Assembly (NCBI RefSeq): GCF_009674805.1
Contig: NZ_WKKI01000005.1
Location: 62,001 to 126,000 of the forward strand
Length of the DNA: 64,000 bases
Direction of reading: 5' to 3'
Origin: Metabacillus lacus
GTDB taxonomy: Bacteria; Bacillota; Bacilli; Bacillales; Bacillaceae
Shown here one piece after another: positions 26,004 through 36,590 of this stretch. Position numbers and translations under genes: made by a program. The notes under the pieces are model-generated. The model saw only the letters and a list, made by a program, of their open reading frames with translations. It was not told the origin of the DNA and searched no databases. The stretch's first letter is position 1; each line of letters begins with the position of its first letter.

Positions 26004-27098
26004 TTAAACCTCAACCTTTGGTTTTTCCTGCATAAGCTCATGCTTTCCTGCACCTTCGATATAAAGAGTTTGACTCGGAAAGGCAAAGGCAACATCTTCT
26101 TCTTCCAAAATGGACATAATCTGATAATTGACGTCCTGCTTTACGCGCAAATACTCAGCATAAACTGTCGTTTTCGTGAAAAAGTTAAAAAAGATATCCA
26201 GGCTGCTGTCTGCAAATTTATCAAAGTTCACCATAATCACTTCATCATGAATATCTTCATGACGCAGAAGCATCTCACGTATTCTGTCTACACTTCTCTC
26301 GAGCTGAACACGGGAAGTTGAATAAGTGACTCCGACAGAGAAGGTAATTTGTCTTTTCCCCATTTTAGACCAGTTCATGATGGGTTCATTTGAAAGAGTT
26401 GAATTTGGGACAGTGACAATTGCCTGCTGAAACGTTCTGATTTTCGTGCTTCTAAACGTGATATCCTCCACAATGCCTTCAACACTTGGCGTTTTTACCC
26501 AGTCGCCAATCGTAAACGGTTTTTCAGTAATAATGATAACCCCTCCGAAAAAGTTACCGATTGTGTCTTTTGCAGCGAGAGCAAATGCAAGTCCACCAAG
26601 TCCAAGTCCTGCAATAAATCCATTTACATCATATTCAAACTCCTGTGCAATAATGCTGAACGTAATGGCAATGATGACAAAGCGCAGCATCTTTGACAGA
26701 AACGGCACAAGAATATCATCCATTTCAAGCTGAAAACGATCATTTACCCTTTTTAAGAGTATGGAGGATGACGAAGTCAGGTTATACAAGCCTGATGCAA
26801 TTAAAATCACGATAGAAGACTTGTAAAGCGATTGAATAAACAAACTCTGATTTTCAAAAGTAGATGACGTCCTGTAGGCCAGATACATCCCGGTAATAAC
26901 AAAAAACCAGCGCAGCGGCTTTTCATACGCAAGCAGCGTATTCGTAAAAAACATTGTGGGCGTTTTATTGGAAATTCTTAAAATCAGCCTGAAGACATAC
27001 TTCGTGAACAGCTTTCGCAGCACCAGAAATAATAGGAAGATACCAAGACCCAAGCCAACAGAATAGAAGGTATCCAAGTATATATACCTTTCAAACAT
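26004..27098 (-). CDS. yhdY: MscS-family mechanosensitive channel (YhdY-like)
   Basis: This small-conductance mechanosensitive channel relieves osmotic down-shock pressure. It has 364 residues from the ATG at 27098 after AAGGAGAGAAAAATTAC. Four to five membrane helices fill residues 10 to about 165. The pore helix and start of the beta domain show GLGLGGLAFALAAKDTIGNFFGGVIIITEKPFTIGDWV, the family hallmark. A mixed alpha/beta cytoplasmic vestibule follows (GIVEDITFRSTKIRTF). Length and neighbours (yhdX upstream, srtN downstream) match B. subtilis yhdY. Confidence 0.88.
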   Translation of the reverse strand: MFERYIYLDTFYSVGLGLGIFLLFLVLRKLFTKYVFRLILRISNKTPTMFFTNTLLAYEKPLRWFFVITGMYLAYRTSSTFENQSLFIQSLYKSSIVILIASGLYNLTSSSSILLKRVNDRFQLEMDDILVPFLSKMLRFVIIAITFSIIAQEFEYDVNGFIAGLGLGGLAFALAAKDTIGNFFGGVIIITEKPFTIGDWVKTPSVEGIVEDITFRSTKIRTFQQAIVTVPNSTLSNEPIMNWSKMGKRQITFSVGVTYSTSRVQLERSVDRIREMLLRHEDIHDEVIMVNFDKFADSSLDIFFNFFTKTTVYAEYLRVKQDVNYQIMSILEEEDVAFAFPSQTLYIEGAGKHELMQEKPKVEV

Positions 27099-27304
27099 GT
27101 AATTTTTCTCTCCTTTTACTATCAATAACACATTATTATACTACTTTTATTTTATTCTTCAATCAAGCTGAAGAGTCATCTTATAGTTTTCGTACGGAAG
27201 GCCTTTTTTCTGCTGAGCTTTGGCATAATTCCTCTGAAATTGTCCTGAAGAGTTTGGGTTTAGTGCGTTTAGATTTCACAAGTCGGCTCCCCATCCTTCA
27301 AAAA

Positions 27305-27491
27305 AATAAACGGAAGAATTCCGGTTAATTTTTAAATAGGCCGTTTTTCAGAGAAAATAAGGGAATGAATTCCGCTTAAGCTGCTGAAATCCACCCATTT
27401 TCAGGCTTTTCTTTTCTATAGACGGAAATCCTCCGTTTATTGGAGCCCATTTACCCTGTTTTTTCTGAATAGGCGGAATTCCTCCGTTTAT
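27305..27491. repeat. 187-bp element, copy 1
   Basis: The element begins ATAAACGGAAGAATTCCGG and ends with the near inverse GGCGGAATTCCTCCGTTTAT. Inside are further CGGAA/TTCCG hairpins and the block AATAAGGGAATGAATTCCGC. No coding potential is seen. Copies 2 and 3 lie at 39403-39588 and 49324-49510. Confidence 0.8.
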
Positions 27492-27667
27492 CTATGTATA
27501 GTGGCTATCACAAGGTCCTCCCCACCTCAAAAAGACCATCCACTATTCCTACGGCATTTTTATCCCCAACCTTCACTCCTTTTATCATTAGACGGGTGTA
27601 TTTCTAAACTAGTTTCATTTATAAGGTTACGATCGTACAGGCAGAGTGCCTGGCAGAAGCCCAAACA
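27492..27667. other. Intergenic stretch with no gene
   Basis: The sequence between the 187-bp element and the yhdX terminator shows no open frame with a ribosome binding site. Part of the flank (CTATCACAAGGT then CCACC and CAAAAAGA) resembles the flank of copy 2 near 39605-39633, so the repeated region may extend past the inverted ends. Confidence 0.4.
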
Positions 27668-27696
27668 CAAAAAAACTGCTGATGAGATATCAGCAG
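27668..27696 (-). terminator. Terminator of yhdX
   Basis: On the minus strand CTGCTGAT, a five-base loop, ATCAGCAG and eight Ts form a canonical terminator. Confidence 0.85.
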
Positions 27697-27752
27697 ATTG
27701 ATGACAGTTCGTTTTCTGTTTCCTTTAGGCTATGATGCTGGGCGCGGCAGAC

Positions 27753-27860
27753 TTACTTTTCGTTTTTCCTGACATCTTTGTCAATAAGAACCGCCTTGTA
27801 GATTTCCTCATTGCTTTGTACTTTAATTGCTTCCTCAACTCTGATTCTTCCTTTGCCCAT
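27753..27860 (-). CDS. yhdX: YhdX-like small protein (35 residues)
   Basis: A very strong site, AAAGGAGGCG, precedes the ATG at 27860. The product is a 35-residue, highly charged soluble peptide that begins MGKGRIRVEEAIKVQ. B. subtilis yhdX, as I recall it, encodes a peptide of this size and start, in the same place next to yhdY. A terminator follows at 27668-27696. Its function is not known to me. Confidence 0.7.
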   Translation of the reverse strand: MGKGRIRVEEAIKVQSNEEIYKAVLIDKDVRKNEK

Positions 27861-28050
27861 GTATCTCGCCTCCTTTCTTATATCATAATAAATCTGAATA
27901 TTTTGTAAATAAACAAATTGGCCTAATTTTCTGGTTTTTTATGTATGTAGTGACGACCTTCGACAGTTACTTTCCAGGAATAATGGACAAGATCCCCAGT
28001 TCTCGCAGGATGGAAGGCTCCAATATGTCGAAATAATAACAAGGCCTGCA
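27861..28050. other. Intergenic stretch between yhdX and the methyltransferase terminator
   Basis: No gene is seen. The sequence before yhdX is AT-rich and should hold its promoter, but no clear -35/-10 pair was singled out. Confidence 0.35.
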
Positions 28051-28053
28051 ACA

Positions 28054-28078
28054 GAAAAAGCCCGCCGCGCGGCGAGCT
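28054..28078 (-). terminator. Terminator of the monooxygenase-methyltransferase operon
   Basis: On the minus strand AGCTCGCC, GCGC, GGCGGGCT and five Ts lie just past the methyltransferase stop. Confidence 0.8.
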
Positions 28079-28095
28079 CAGATCCGGAAAATACA

Positions 28096-29085
28096 TCAGA
28101 TTTTTTGCATGGTAAGAATATACCAGCCGCCTTCTTTAATCACAGGCCTGAAGCTGTTAATAGCAAGACCTGCTTCTGCTGCAATGTTTTGCATGTCTTT
28201 TTCTTCAGGAACCGGATATAAATTATCAAATGCAGTGAAGAAGCTGTTAAACACACTAGAGAACTGCTTGCCGTGCCTGGAGTGCTGAATAGGTGTAATG
28301 ACAGAGATGGTTCCTTTCCCTGTCAGCCAGCTGCCCAGCTGCTGAAACAGCTTGCCCCTGTCTTCAGGCGAGAGATAATGAAGCATATTGTTTACCATGA
28401 TGTAATCATATTTCTCCCCAGTTGACCAGCTTAGAGCGTTTTCACAGCGGATATCAATGTGCCCGCAATTCTGGCATCGACGCTCCGCTTCCTGGGCCAC
28501 CTCTTCATTGAGTTCAATTCCTGTTAGCTTTAGGCCGGGATTTGCTTCCGCCAGCCTGCGAATATACCCTCCATGCCCGCACCCTACATCAAGAACATTT
28601 TCTGCTCCCTGCTTTCTGATCATGGCCGCTATCTTTGGAAAGGCGAGCTGTTCTAGCAAAGAGGACGTTTGAGCCACTGTCATTCCATGTTCTTCATGAT
28701 CAAAGGTTTGTTTCTCCTGTGATTGCATCAGATGCGGATAGTTTAATAGAGTAGGAATATGAAGTTCCATCATCTCTTTCAGAATGACGCCTGTGGATCT
28801 CGGATTTCGCTTGCTGGAAGGCAGCATAAAGCTCCGGGATGTCCGAAACCGGTTTTTGGAGGCTCTTTTCATATATTTAATAGATACGCCTACATCTATC
28901 CATCTTTCCAGCAGGTCTTCTTTCAGTGACTTTTGGACAGCCACCTCATGAATGGTTTTCGGCTTTCTGAAGGTTTCGTAAAGATCAAGCTCGTACCCTA
29001 TATAAGCATGCCAAGTGTACAAAAACGGCATGTTTCTTTTCATCCAGCCCCTGGCTTTAAAAACCCTTACATATTCCTTAAGCAT
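28096..29085 (-). CDS. Class I SAM-dependent methyltransferase
   Basis: This 329-residue protein has a C-terminal Rossmann methyltransferase domain. AENVLDVGCGHGGYIRRLAE is the SAM-binding motif I, KLTGIELNEEVAQEA carries the acidic residue, and YDYIMVNNMLHYL the post-motif. The N-terminal 150 residues are helical and resemble the dimerisation and winged-helix region of O-methyltransferases. The substrate is unknown. Start at the ATG at 29085 after GGGAGGGAACAGCC, overlapping the monooxygenase stop by 8 bases. The tight coupling suggests that both act on the same, perhaps aromatic or polyketide-like, molecule. Confidence 0.8.
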   Translation of the reverse strand: MLKEYVRVFKARGWMKRNMPFLYTWHAYIGYELDLYETFRKPKTIHEVAVQKSLKEDLLERWIDVGVSIKYMKRASKNRFRTSRSFMLPSSKRNPRSTGVILKEMMELHIPTLLNYPHLMQSQEKQTFDHEEHGMTVAQTSSLLEQLAFPKIAAMIRKQGAENVLDVGCGHGGYIRRLAEANPGLKLTGIELNEEVAQEAERRCQNCGHIDIRCENALSWSTGEKYDYIMVNNMLHYLSPEDRGKLFQQLGSWLTGKGTISVITPIQHSRHGKQFSSVFNSFFTAFDNLYPVPEEKDMQNIAAEAGLAINSFRPVIKEGGWYILTMQKI

Positions 29086-30403
29086 GGCTGTTCCCTCCCT
29101 TTGTTCTCCAAGGATAATCGTTTTCGCTTGAAAACATATAACGCTCATGCATGAGCTGGATGTTCTGATAGGTTCTGGCCGGCAGCATGCCAACCTGGAT
29201 CATCCTGTCCAAAAACGTTTCTTTCCAAATGCCTAGCCCCGAGATGTTCAGCATTTGCTTTGTGTGCAGCTTAGGGTCCTTTGTCATTTGCTTGATACCC
29301 TTGTTTCGAATTCTCGTAAAATACTTAAAGGGCTTGGAATACGGTATGGAAGAAAGATGGCTGATATTCAGGATGTGCTCCACCCTTGGCCGTCTGACTT
29401 CTTCATACCAATCCAAATATTTTTCAGGCTCGTAGCCGTTTTCAAAAATCCAGCACAGCAGTTCTCCAAGCGCGTCTCCATCCTGGATAGCCAGATTCAT
29501 TCCCTCCCCCGCCATCGGGTGAACACTGTGAGCTGCATCTCCTATGATGGCTTTGTTGCCTTTCACATAATGTTCAGCATGAAAATGAACAGGTATCATC
29601 AGCTGAATTTCTTTCCAGCTTTTTATCTGAGTTACATATCCATCGAGATCCGGACAAAGCTCCAGATATCTTTCATGAAAATATTGAATTCCTTTTTCTT
29701 TCATTTCTTTGTATTCTCCGGATGATATAAGATACACTGTTCTCACTTTGTTATCAGGGAGCGGAAACAATCCTAAGAAAGTATGAGCTGTGGAGATCAT
29801 CCTGCCTTCTGTAAGGGAAGGCGGCCTTGGAAAAGAGACAGTAAGAAAATGATGGTCATAAGTTTGTTCCTTCACGGGAACGTTCATCGCTTCTCTCACT
29901 TTTGATTTTCTTCCCTCTGCGCCGATATACACATCCGCCTCTATTTCCAGCTCTTGTTCACTGGTTTTAACAAGTGCTTTTCCATTACGGAAGCCTGTAA
30001 AACGAGCCGGCCGGATCAGATTGAAGCCCTGATACTTTTCCGCTTCCTCAAGGAGAATATTTTTCAGGATTTCATGAGGAATCATCAATGCGTAATTGTA
30101 TCTGCTGTTGATGATGTTATAGTCCATAACAGCTTTGCCAAGCTGATGATACTGATCGTTCTTTCGCTTCATTTCTATGATTTCTATTTCATTTATGGGG
30201 TGCCCCGTTGAGATCACTTGCTCCTGAACTCCGGCCTGCTCAAACAGCTGTATGCTTTTCGGCTGAAGCAGTTCCCCTTTATAAAGATGGGCACTGTTTT
30301 TTGTCTGCTCTGCCACTGTTACATCATATCCGCACTTAGCCAGCTTCAGGGCAGCCATAAGGCCGCCAACCCCGCCGCCTGCAATCATGACCTTCGTTTT
30401 CAA
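29078..30403 (-). CDS. FAD-dependent class A monooxygenase
   Basis: This flavoprotein hydroxylase of the UbiH/PHBH type has 441 residues. It has the dinucleotide motif MIAGGGVGGLMAALKLA at the N-terminus, an acidic residue ending the second strand (VAEQ), a 'DG'-like segment VYIGAEGRKSKVREAM, and the second FAD motif GDAAHSVHPMAGEGMNLAIQDGDALG near residue 295. It starts at a TTG (30403) after GGTGGT. Relatives hydroxylate aromatic rings or reduce isoprenoids; the substrate here is not known. It is co-translated with a methyltransferase. Confidence 0.8.
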   Translation of the reverse strand: MKTKVMIAGGGVGGLMAALKLAKCGYDVTVAEQTKNSAHLYKGELLQPKSIQLFEQAGVQEQVISTGHPINEIEIIEMKRKNDQYHQLGKAVMDYNIINSRYNYALMIPHEILKNILLEEAEKYQGFNLIRPARFTGFRNGKALVKTSEQELEIEADVYIGAEGRKSKVREAMNVPVKEQTYDHHFLTVSFPRPPSLTEGRMISTAHTFLGLFPLPDNKVRTVYLISSGEYKEMKEKGIQYFHERYLELCPDLDGYVTQIKSWKEIQLMIPVHFHAEHYVKGNKAIIGDAAHSVHPMAGEGMNLAIQDGDALGELLCWIFENGYEPEKYLDWYEEVRRPRVEHILNISHLSSIPYSKPFKYFTRIRNKGIKQMTKDPKLHTKQMLNISGLGIWKETFLDRMIQVGMLPARTYQNIQLMHERYMFSSENDYPWRTKGGNSHA

Positions 30404-30505
30404 ACTACCACCGCCTTAGCCATTTCATTCCACCTTCTTACAAAAATGAAACGCTCTCAATGCTCTTCTGATGGAAAAGATTGCATTCCGTCTAGCTGAA
30501 AGTGC

Positions 30506-30538
30506 AAAAAAAGGATGTTACCTGAGGTAAACATCCTT
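30506..30538 (-). terminator. Terminator of the 80-residue protein gene
   Basis: AAGGATGTTTACC pairs with GGTAACATCCTT, and a run of seven Ts follows on the minus strand, touching the stop codon. Confidence 0.8.
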
Positions 30539-30779
30539 AATCACGATCTACATGCAGTACTTCTTCCTGATTGTTGACAACCCGCTCTGCCACTTCTTCA
30601 CACTGCTCTGCACCCATTTCGAACCTTGTGAGCATCTCGTTGTATGCAAGAATCTTTCCTTCAATTCTTGCTCTCTTCATATCATCAAGATCTCCCTGTG
30701 ACTTCAGCTGCTCGCAATGCTCCCTGGCCATCGTCTTCAAATAAGAAGCTACATTTGTTTCTCCGAAATTACTCAGCAT
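30537..30779 (-). CDS. Hypothetical small acidic protein (80 residues)
   Basis: This is a soluble, mostly helical and charged protein (MLSNFGETNVASYLKTMARE start; EEVLHVDRD end). I place the start at the ATG at 30779, eight bases after CAGGGG; an in-frame GTG three codons upstream overlaps that site. No family is recognised. It has its own terminator and lies alone between the cadA and monooxygenase operons. Confidence 0.6.
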   Translation of the reverse strand: MLSNFGETNVASYLKTMAREHCEQLKSQGDLDDMKRARIEGKILAYNEMLTRFEMGAEQCEEVAERVVNNQEEVLHVDRD

Positions 30780-30853
30780 GTCTCTCACCCCTGATTAGAT
30801 TTACTCTAACTTTACCCTTGCTTCAGGAATTAAAAACAAATATTGGAAAGGGA

Positions 30854-30885
30854 CAGAGGGACGGGTACATCGTCCCATCCCTCTG
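30854..30885. repeat. GGGACAGAGGGACGGG-type hairpin
   Basis: CAGAGGGA, a 16-base middle, TCCCTCTG forms a hairpin with nested GGG/CCC pairs, 15 bases past the cadA stop. Similar GC-rich GGGACAGAGGGA elements recur in some Firmicutes genomes as REP-like repeats. It may also serve as the cadA terminator, although the T-run is poor. Confidence 0.45.
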
Positions 30886-30899
30886 ATAAAAAACTCAAG

Positions 30900-33023
30900 C
30901 TATTCCTTCACCTTCAACAAACGCAGTCCGTTCAATGTCACAAGCAGAGTTGCTCCCATATCTGCGAAAATGGCAATCCAGAGCGTGAGCCAGCCTGGAA
31001 TGACAAGGAGAAGGGCCAGCACTTTAATCAGGAGGGAGAAGGTAATATTCTGTTTAATAATGCTAAGCGCTTTTCGGCTGAGCTTAATGGTGAACGACAG
31101 CTTGGCGGGATCATCCCCCATCAGAGCAATATCCGCTGTCTCCAATGCAGTGTCAGTTCCTGCTCCGCCCATGGCCACCCCAACAGAAGCGGCCGCCAGA
31201 GCAGGTGCATCGTTCACGCCGTCTCCCACCATTGCGACAGTGCCGTAAGTGTCTCTGAGTTCTTTTATTTTTTGCAGCTTATCCTGCGGCATCAGTTCTG
31301 CAAACACTCTGGAAACCCCTGTTTCATGTCCGATGGCCCTTGCTGTTTCAGGATTGTCTCCTGTCAGCATAAGGGTTTCCTTTACACCAAGCTGATGAAT
31401 GCTGCTGATCGCTTTCCTGCTGGACTCCCTGACCGTGTCCGCGACAGAAACCAGTCCAAGCACCCTGTTTACATCCGCTGCAAGCATGACCGTTCTGCCT
31501 TGCTGCTGTTCTTCTTGAATTCTGTTTTTCATCTCCAATGAAAGCGGCTGTGACAGCTCTTGTTCGATAAATTCAGGTTTTCCTATCATATAGTGAACTT
31601 CATTGATTTTTCCCTTTATACCCTTTCCGGTAACAGAAAGAAATTCAGTCACTTCCACTTCTTCAAAGCCCAGCTTCTGCTCTTCAGCCCAGCGGACAAT
31701 CGCTGTTCCCAAAGGATGCTGCGACTGCTTTTCCAGAGCCGCCATAATCACAATGACTTCCTCAGGTGAAACGCCGCTTTCTGCCGGTTGAAAAGAGGTG
31801 ACCTTGGGCTTTCCGTGCGTTAATGTCCCAGTTTTATCAAAAGCAACCGCAGAAATCCGGGCCGCTTCTTCGAGATAAATTCCGCCCTTTATCAAGATAC
31901 CTTTCCTTGCCGCATGTCCGATGGCCGTGACAATCGCTACAGGAGTCGAAATTACAAGGGCACAAGGACAGCCGACGACAAGGACAGCCAGCCCCTGATA
32001 AATCCATGCTGACCAGTCTGCTGCGAAGAACAAGGGCGGAATGACAGCAACCAGAGCAGCAACCAAAATAATCAGCGGAGTATAATATTTGGCAAAAGTA
32101 TCAACAAATGCTTGTGAAGGCGCTCTTTCCGATTGAGCTTCCTCAACCAGGTGAATGATCTTAGCAATGGTTGTGTCATTCACTTTTTTAGTTACCTTAA
32201 TTTCCAATAGCCCCTCTTCGTTCAGGGTGCCTGCAAATACATCGCTTCCTTCTGATTTATAGACTGGAACAGATTCACCAGTGATGGCAGCCTGGTTGAC
32301 GGAGGAACCGCCCTTAACGACAATCCCATCCATAGCAATTTTTTGCCCCGGCTTCACAATCATGATGTCCCCTACCTCAATGTCATCAACAGGAACACTC
32401 ACTTCATGATGCCCTCTTCTAATAAAAGCTTCCTTTGGCGCAATATCCATGAGAGAAGAAATCGATTTACGGGCTCTGTCCATAGAATAAGCTTCCAGGG
32501 CTTCGCTGATAGCGAATAAAATAACGACCGTTGCCCCTTCTCCCCACTCACCAATCAGTGCCGCTCCAATAATCGCGATCGTCATCAAGGTTTTCATATC
32601 GAACTGAAGCCTGAACAAATTTGCAAGCCCTGCACGGAACAGGCGGTGACCCCCAATCACAATGGATGCTGCAAAAAGTGAAATTGCCGGCAAGCTGTCT
32701 TCCCCGCTCGGAAAAACCAATATCCAGCCAATGATCAACAGAAAGCTTGAAATCAGAACACCCCAATGCCTTTTCAAAAAGTGCTCTTCCTTCTCAGCAG
32801 CCTTCTCATGCTCAGGGCGAAGCTTTAAATTTTCAAAAGCTCCTGCCTTTTCCAGCTCCTGAATGGTCGCAGATCCGTAGACAGTGAGTTTTGCCGCTCC
32901 AAAATTCACATTCGCCTCCTCCACACTCGAGAGCTGATTAACGTTTTTCTCAAAAGTTGCGGCACAGTTTGCACAGCTGAAGCCCTGAACTCGGTACGTA
33001 TTTTTTTCAGATTCAGCGCTCAC
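30900..33023 (-). CDS. cadA: P1B-type ATPase, Cd/Zn/Co efflux
   Basis: This 707-residue ATPase pumps Cd2+, Zn2+ or Co2+ out of the cell. In order it has one N-terminal heavy-metal domain with GFSCANC (14-20), paired membrane helices, the actuator TGES, the metal-binding CPC (352-354) in the sixth helix, phosphorylation Asp396 in DKTGT, SQHPLG in the nucleotide domain and [10 protein letters not shown]. Start: GTG at 33023 after GGAGGTGGAAAACC. It overlaps the end of cadC by 11 bases, so it is co-translated with its regulator and controlled from the operator at 33424-33453. Confidence 0.92.
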   Translation of the reverse strand: MSAESEKNTYRVQGFSCANCAATFEKNVNQLSSVEEANVNFGAAKLTVYGSATIQELEKAGAFENLKLRPEHEKAAEKEEHFLKRHWGVLISSFLLIIGWILVFPSGEDSLPAISLFAASIVIGGHRLFRAGLANLFRLQFDMKTLMTIAIIGAALIGEWGEGATVVILFAISEALEAYSMDRARKSISSLMDIAPKEAFIRRGHHEVSVPVDDIEVGDIMIVKPGQKIAMDGIVVKGGSSVNQAAITGESVPVYKSEGSDVFAGTLNEEGLLEIKVTKKVNDTTIAKIIHLVEEAQSERAPSQAFVDTFAKYYTPLIILVAALVAVIPPLFFAADWSAWIYQGLAVLVVGCPCALVISTPVAIVTAIGHAARKGILIKGGIYLEEAARISAVAFDKTGTLTHGKPKVTSFQPAESGVSPEEVIVIMAALEKQSQHPLGTAIVRWAEEQKLGFEEVEVTEFLSVTGKGIKGKINEVHYMIGKPEFIEQELSQPLSLEMKNRIQEEQQQGRTVMLAADVNRVLGLVSVADTVRESSRKAISSIHQLGVKETLMLTGDNPETARAIGHETGVSRVFAELMPQDKLQKIKELRDTYGTVAMVGDGVNDAPALAAASVGVAMGGAGTDTALETADIALMGDDPAKLSFTIKLSRKALSIIKQNITFSLLIKVLALLLVIPGWLTLWIAIFADMGATLLVTLNGLRLLKVKE

Positions 33024-33384
33024 GGTTTTCCACCTCCAGCTGATGGTCGAATGCAAGAGAGATTAATTGCTCAACATGATGATCATCCAGCGAATAATAC
33101 ACAAGCTTTCCTCGCTTCTCTGATTTGGCAAGGCCAAGCTTGTTCAGAAGCCTGAGATGATGGGAAGCCGACGCAATGGAACTGCCTGCTATATTTGCCA
33201 CATCACACACACAAAGCTCCCCTTCGGAATATAAAGAATAAGCAATCTTTACTCTTGTTTCATCTGATAAAGCTTTAAATATATTCGCCACATTACTGGT
33301 ATTATGTTTTGTCAGTGATTGTTTTACACGTCCCACTGCCTCTCCATCCACACATTGCACTTCGCAAACCTCATGATTTCTCAT
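33013..33384 (-). CDS. cadC: ArsR/SmtB family metal-responsive repressor
   Basis: This metal-sensing repressor of cadA has 123 residues with a winged-helix DNA-binding core ([31 protein letters not shown]). The N-terminal CEVQC Cys pair and ELCVCD in the alpha-3 helix are the Cys ligands of the CadC type metal site for Cd, Pb or Zn. The C-terminal [15 protein letters not shown] provides His and Asp residues at the dimer interface that could form the second site. Its promoter holds the predicted operator. Confidence 0.9.
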   Translation of the reverse strand: MRNHEVCEVQCVDGEAVGRVKQSLTKHNTSNVANIFKALSDETRVKIAYSLYSEGELCVCDVANIAGSSIASASHHLRLLNKLGLAKSEKRGKLVYYSLDDHHVEQLISLAFDHQLEVENRER

Positions 33385-33423
33385 CTCTGTACCCTTCTCT
33401 CATTCAAAAGATCATTTGATTAA

Positions 33424-33453
33424 AGTATATTCAAACGGTTATTTGAATGTCAA
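33424..33453 (-). promoter_or_regulatory. cadCA promoter with CadC operator
   Basis: On the minus strand TTGACA (33453-33448), an 18-base spacer and TATACT (33429-33424). The spacer is an inverted repeat, ATTCAAA, six bases, TTTGAAT, matching CadC-type operators, so the repressor would cover the promoter core. Confidence 0.8.
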
Positions 33454-33470
33454 TCTTTTTAAGGGAAAAT

Positions 33471-33494
33471 AAAAAAATCCGCTAAGAGCGGATT
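33471..33494 (-). terminator. Terminator of the araN-abfA operon
   Basis: On the minus strand AATCCGC, a short loop, GCGGATT and seven Ts lie 72 bases past the abfA stop. Confidence 0.8.
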
Positions 33495-33565
33495 AAAAGG
33501 TTAATTATCATCTCCTTCTTAAAACCGGCACGTTCTGCACCGAGTTTTAAGCTGTCAAAATAACA

Positions 33566-35089
<1,524 letters not shown>

Positions 35090-35719
35090 TCACCTTTCTG
35101 CGCTCATTATTTTCAGATCTACCTTTTGAAACAAATTCATTGATATCCATATCCAGCCAAATGCCAGCACACTTATTGTGAAAAAGGGAAGAATGCCTGG
35201 GTAGTTTAACGAAACATACAAAACAGCAAACATATACACCATGATAGCAACGGTATAGTGAAACTTGCCAAAGCCAAAAATAATGGCATTTTTGAAAACA
35301 AGCTTGATACTGCCGTTATAATGTGCTAACTGAGGGAAAGACCAAATCAATACATTGAGATAAAATAAGATTAACAGATAAAAAGCAGCATACGTGACGA
35401 TATTCAGACTGCCCATGCTTTTCATCACAGTGTAATTGAAGTAAAGCACGCCCCCTGCTATCGTCATCATCCAGCCCATCATGTTGGATGTCCAAAACAC
35501 TTTCCAGTATTCCTGCTGAAACGTACTCCAAATAGGAACGTGTGGATCCCCCATGATCCACATCCTGAATATTTTGAGAACCGTCAGCGTAGCCGGGAAT
35601 ATTCCTCCCGCTATCAGGCCAATCATTGTATAAAAAACCCATAGTACGTTGATGGCTACTAAACGTGTTATCCATATAAAGATCTTATCCAGTGAATTCA
35701 CAATGTATTGGCTGTTCAT
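35090..35719 (-). CDS. YesL/DUF624 family membrane protein
   Basis: This 209-residue integral membrane protein with about five helices belongs to the DUF624 (YesL) family, which is common beside sugar ABC transporters in Bacillales. Residues 20-50 (VLWVFYTMIGLIAGGIFPATLTVLKIFRMW) and ending MNLFQKVDLKIM are characteristic. Its role is not established; it may assist transporter assembly. AAAGGTGTTAGAGG precedes the ATG. It lies between araQ and abfA, where B. subtilis has no such gene. Confidence 0.75.
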   Translation of the reverse strand: MNSQYIVNSLDKIFIWITRLVAINVLWVFYTMIGLIAGGIFPATLTVLKIFRMWIMGDPHVPIWSTFQQEYWKVFWTSNMMGWMMTIAGGVLYFNYTVMKSMGSLNIVTYAAFYLLILFYLNVLIWSFPQLAHYNGSIKLVFKNAIIFGFGKFHYTVAIMVYMFAVLYVSLNYPGILPFFTISVLAFGWIWISMNLFQKVDLKIMSAER

Positions 35720-35752
35720 CCTCTAACACCTTTCTTTCAATCACATAATAGA

Positions 35753-36589
35753 TTATCCCTTTACACTTCCGGAAGTTAACCCTGCAACAAAATAGCGCTG
35801 GAAGAACACAAAGAGAATGATAATTGGGACAACAGTCATCACTGCCCCGGCTATCAAAATATCATAGTTATTTCCATATGGCGTTAATAAAGTTGCGAGC
35901 CCGATTGGCAACGTGAATAAATCATTGGACCGGACAACAAGCAGCGGCCACAGGAAGTTATTCCAGCTGTTTAAGCCTTGTAAAATAGCCATGGCTGAGA
36001 AAGAAGGCAGCATCAGAGGAGCCATGATTTTAAAATAAATCCCATATTCTGTACACCCATCAATTCTGGCAGAATCCATTAATTCTGTAGGAAGTCCCAT
36101 TGCATATTGCCTGAAGAAAAATACAGTTGTTGGTGCAATAATCAATGGAAGCATGATTCCCGTGTATGTGTTAATCAGACGCAGATTGATCATTAATTGA
36201 TACAGCGGGAGCATCAGGACTTCAAATGGAATCATGATGATGACAAGAACCAGCAGGAAAATGAAATTTCTCCCTTTAAATTTGTATACTGCCAGTGCAT
36301 AACCAATCATGGAAGAGAAAAATAAAGATAAAACGATCGTTAACCCGGAAATAATTAAGCTATTTCCATACCATGCCCAGTAAGAAGGAGCCTGCGTAAA
36401 GATATACGTATAGTTTCTGATTGACAGTTCACTCCAATTGACTGAAAAAGTGATCCCTTTCCTCATCAATTCTGATGATGGGAGAAATGAAGAGAAAACG
36501 AGGCTTAATAAAGGAAATAACGCAATGAACGCTATCACCACAAAAGCGATATTAAATATCCATTTAGCTAGAGTACTATGTTTCTTCAT
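35753..36589 (-). CDS. araQ: Arabino-oligosaccharide ABC permease AraQ
   Basis: This CUT1-type sugar permease has 278 residues, six membrane helices and the EAA loop MDSARIDGCTEYGIYFKIMAPLMLP, which docks on the ATPase (typically MsmX, encoded elsewhere). The start is the ATG at 36589 (MKKHSTLAKW) after GAGGTGACGAATAG, one base after the araP stop. It works with AraP and the binding protein AraN to import arabinose oligomers. Confidence 0.88.
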   Translation of the reverse strand: MKKHSTLAKWIFNIAFVVIAFIALFPLLSLVFSSFLPSSELMRKGITFSVNWSELSIRNYTYIFTQAPSYWAWYGNSLIISGLTIVLSLFFSSMIGYALAVYKFKGRNFIFLLVLVIIMIPFEVLMLPLYQLMINLRLINTYTGIMLPLIIAPTTVFFFRQYAMGLPTELMDSARIDGCTEYGIYFKIMAPLMLPSFSAMAILQGLNSWNNFLWPLLVVRSNDLFTLPIGLATLLTPYGNNYDILIAGAVMTVVPIIILFVFFQRYFVAGLTSGSVKG

Positions 36590-36590
36590 C

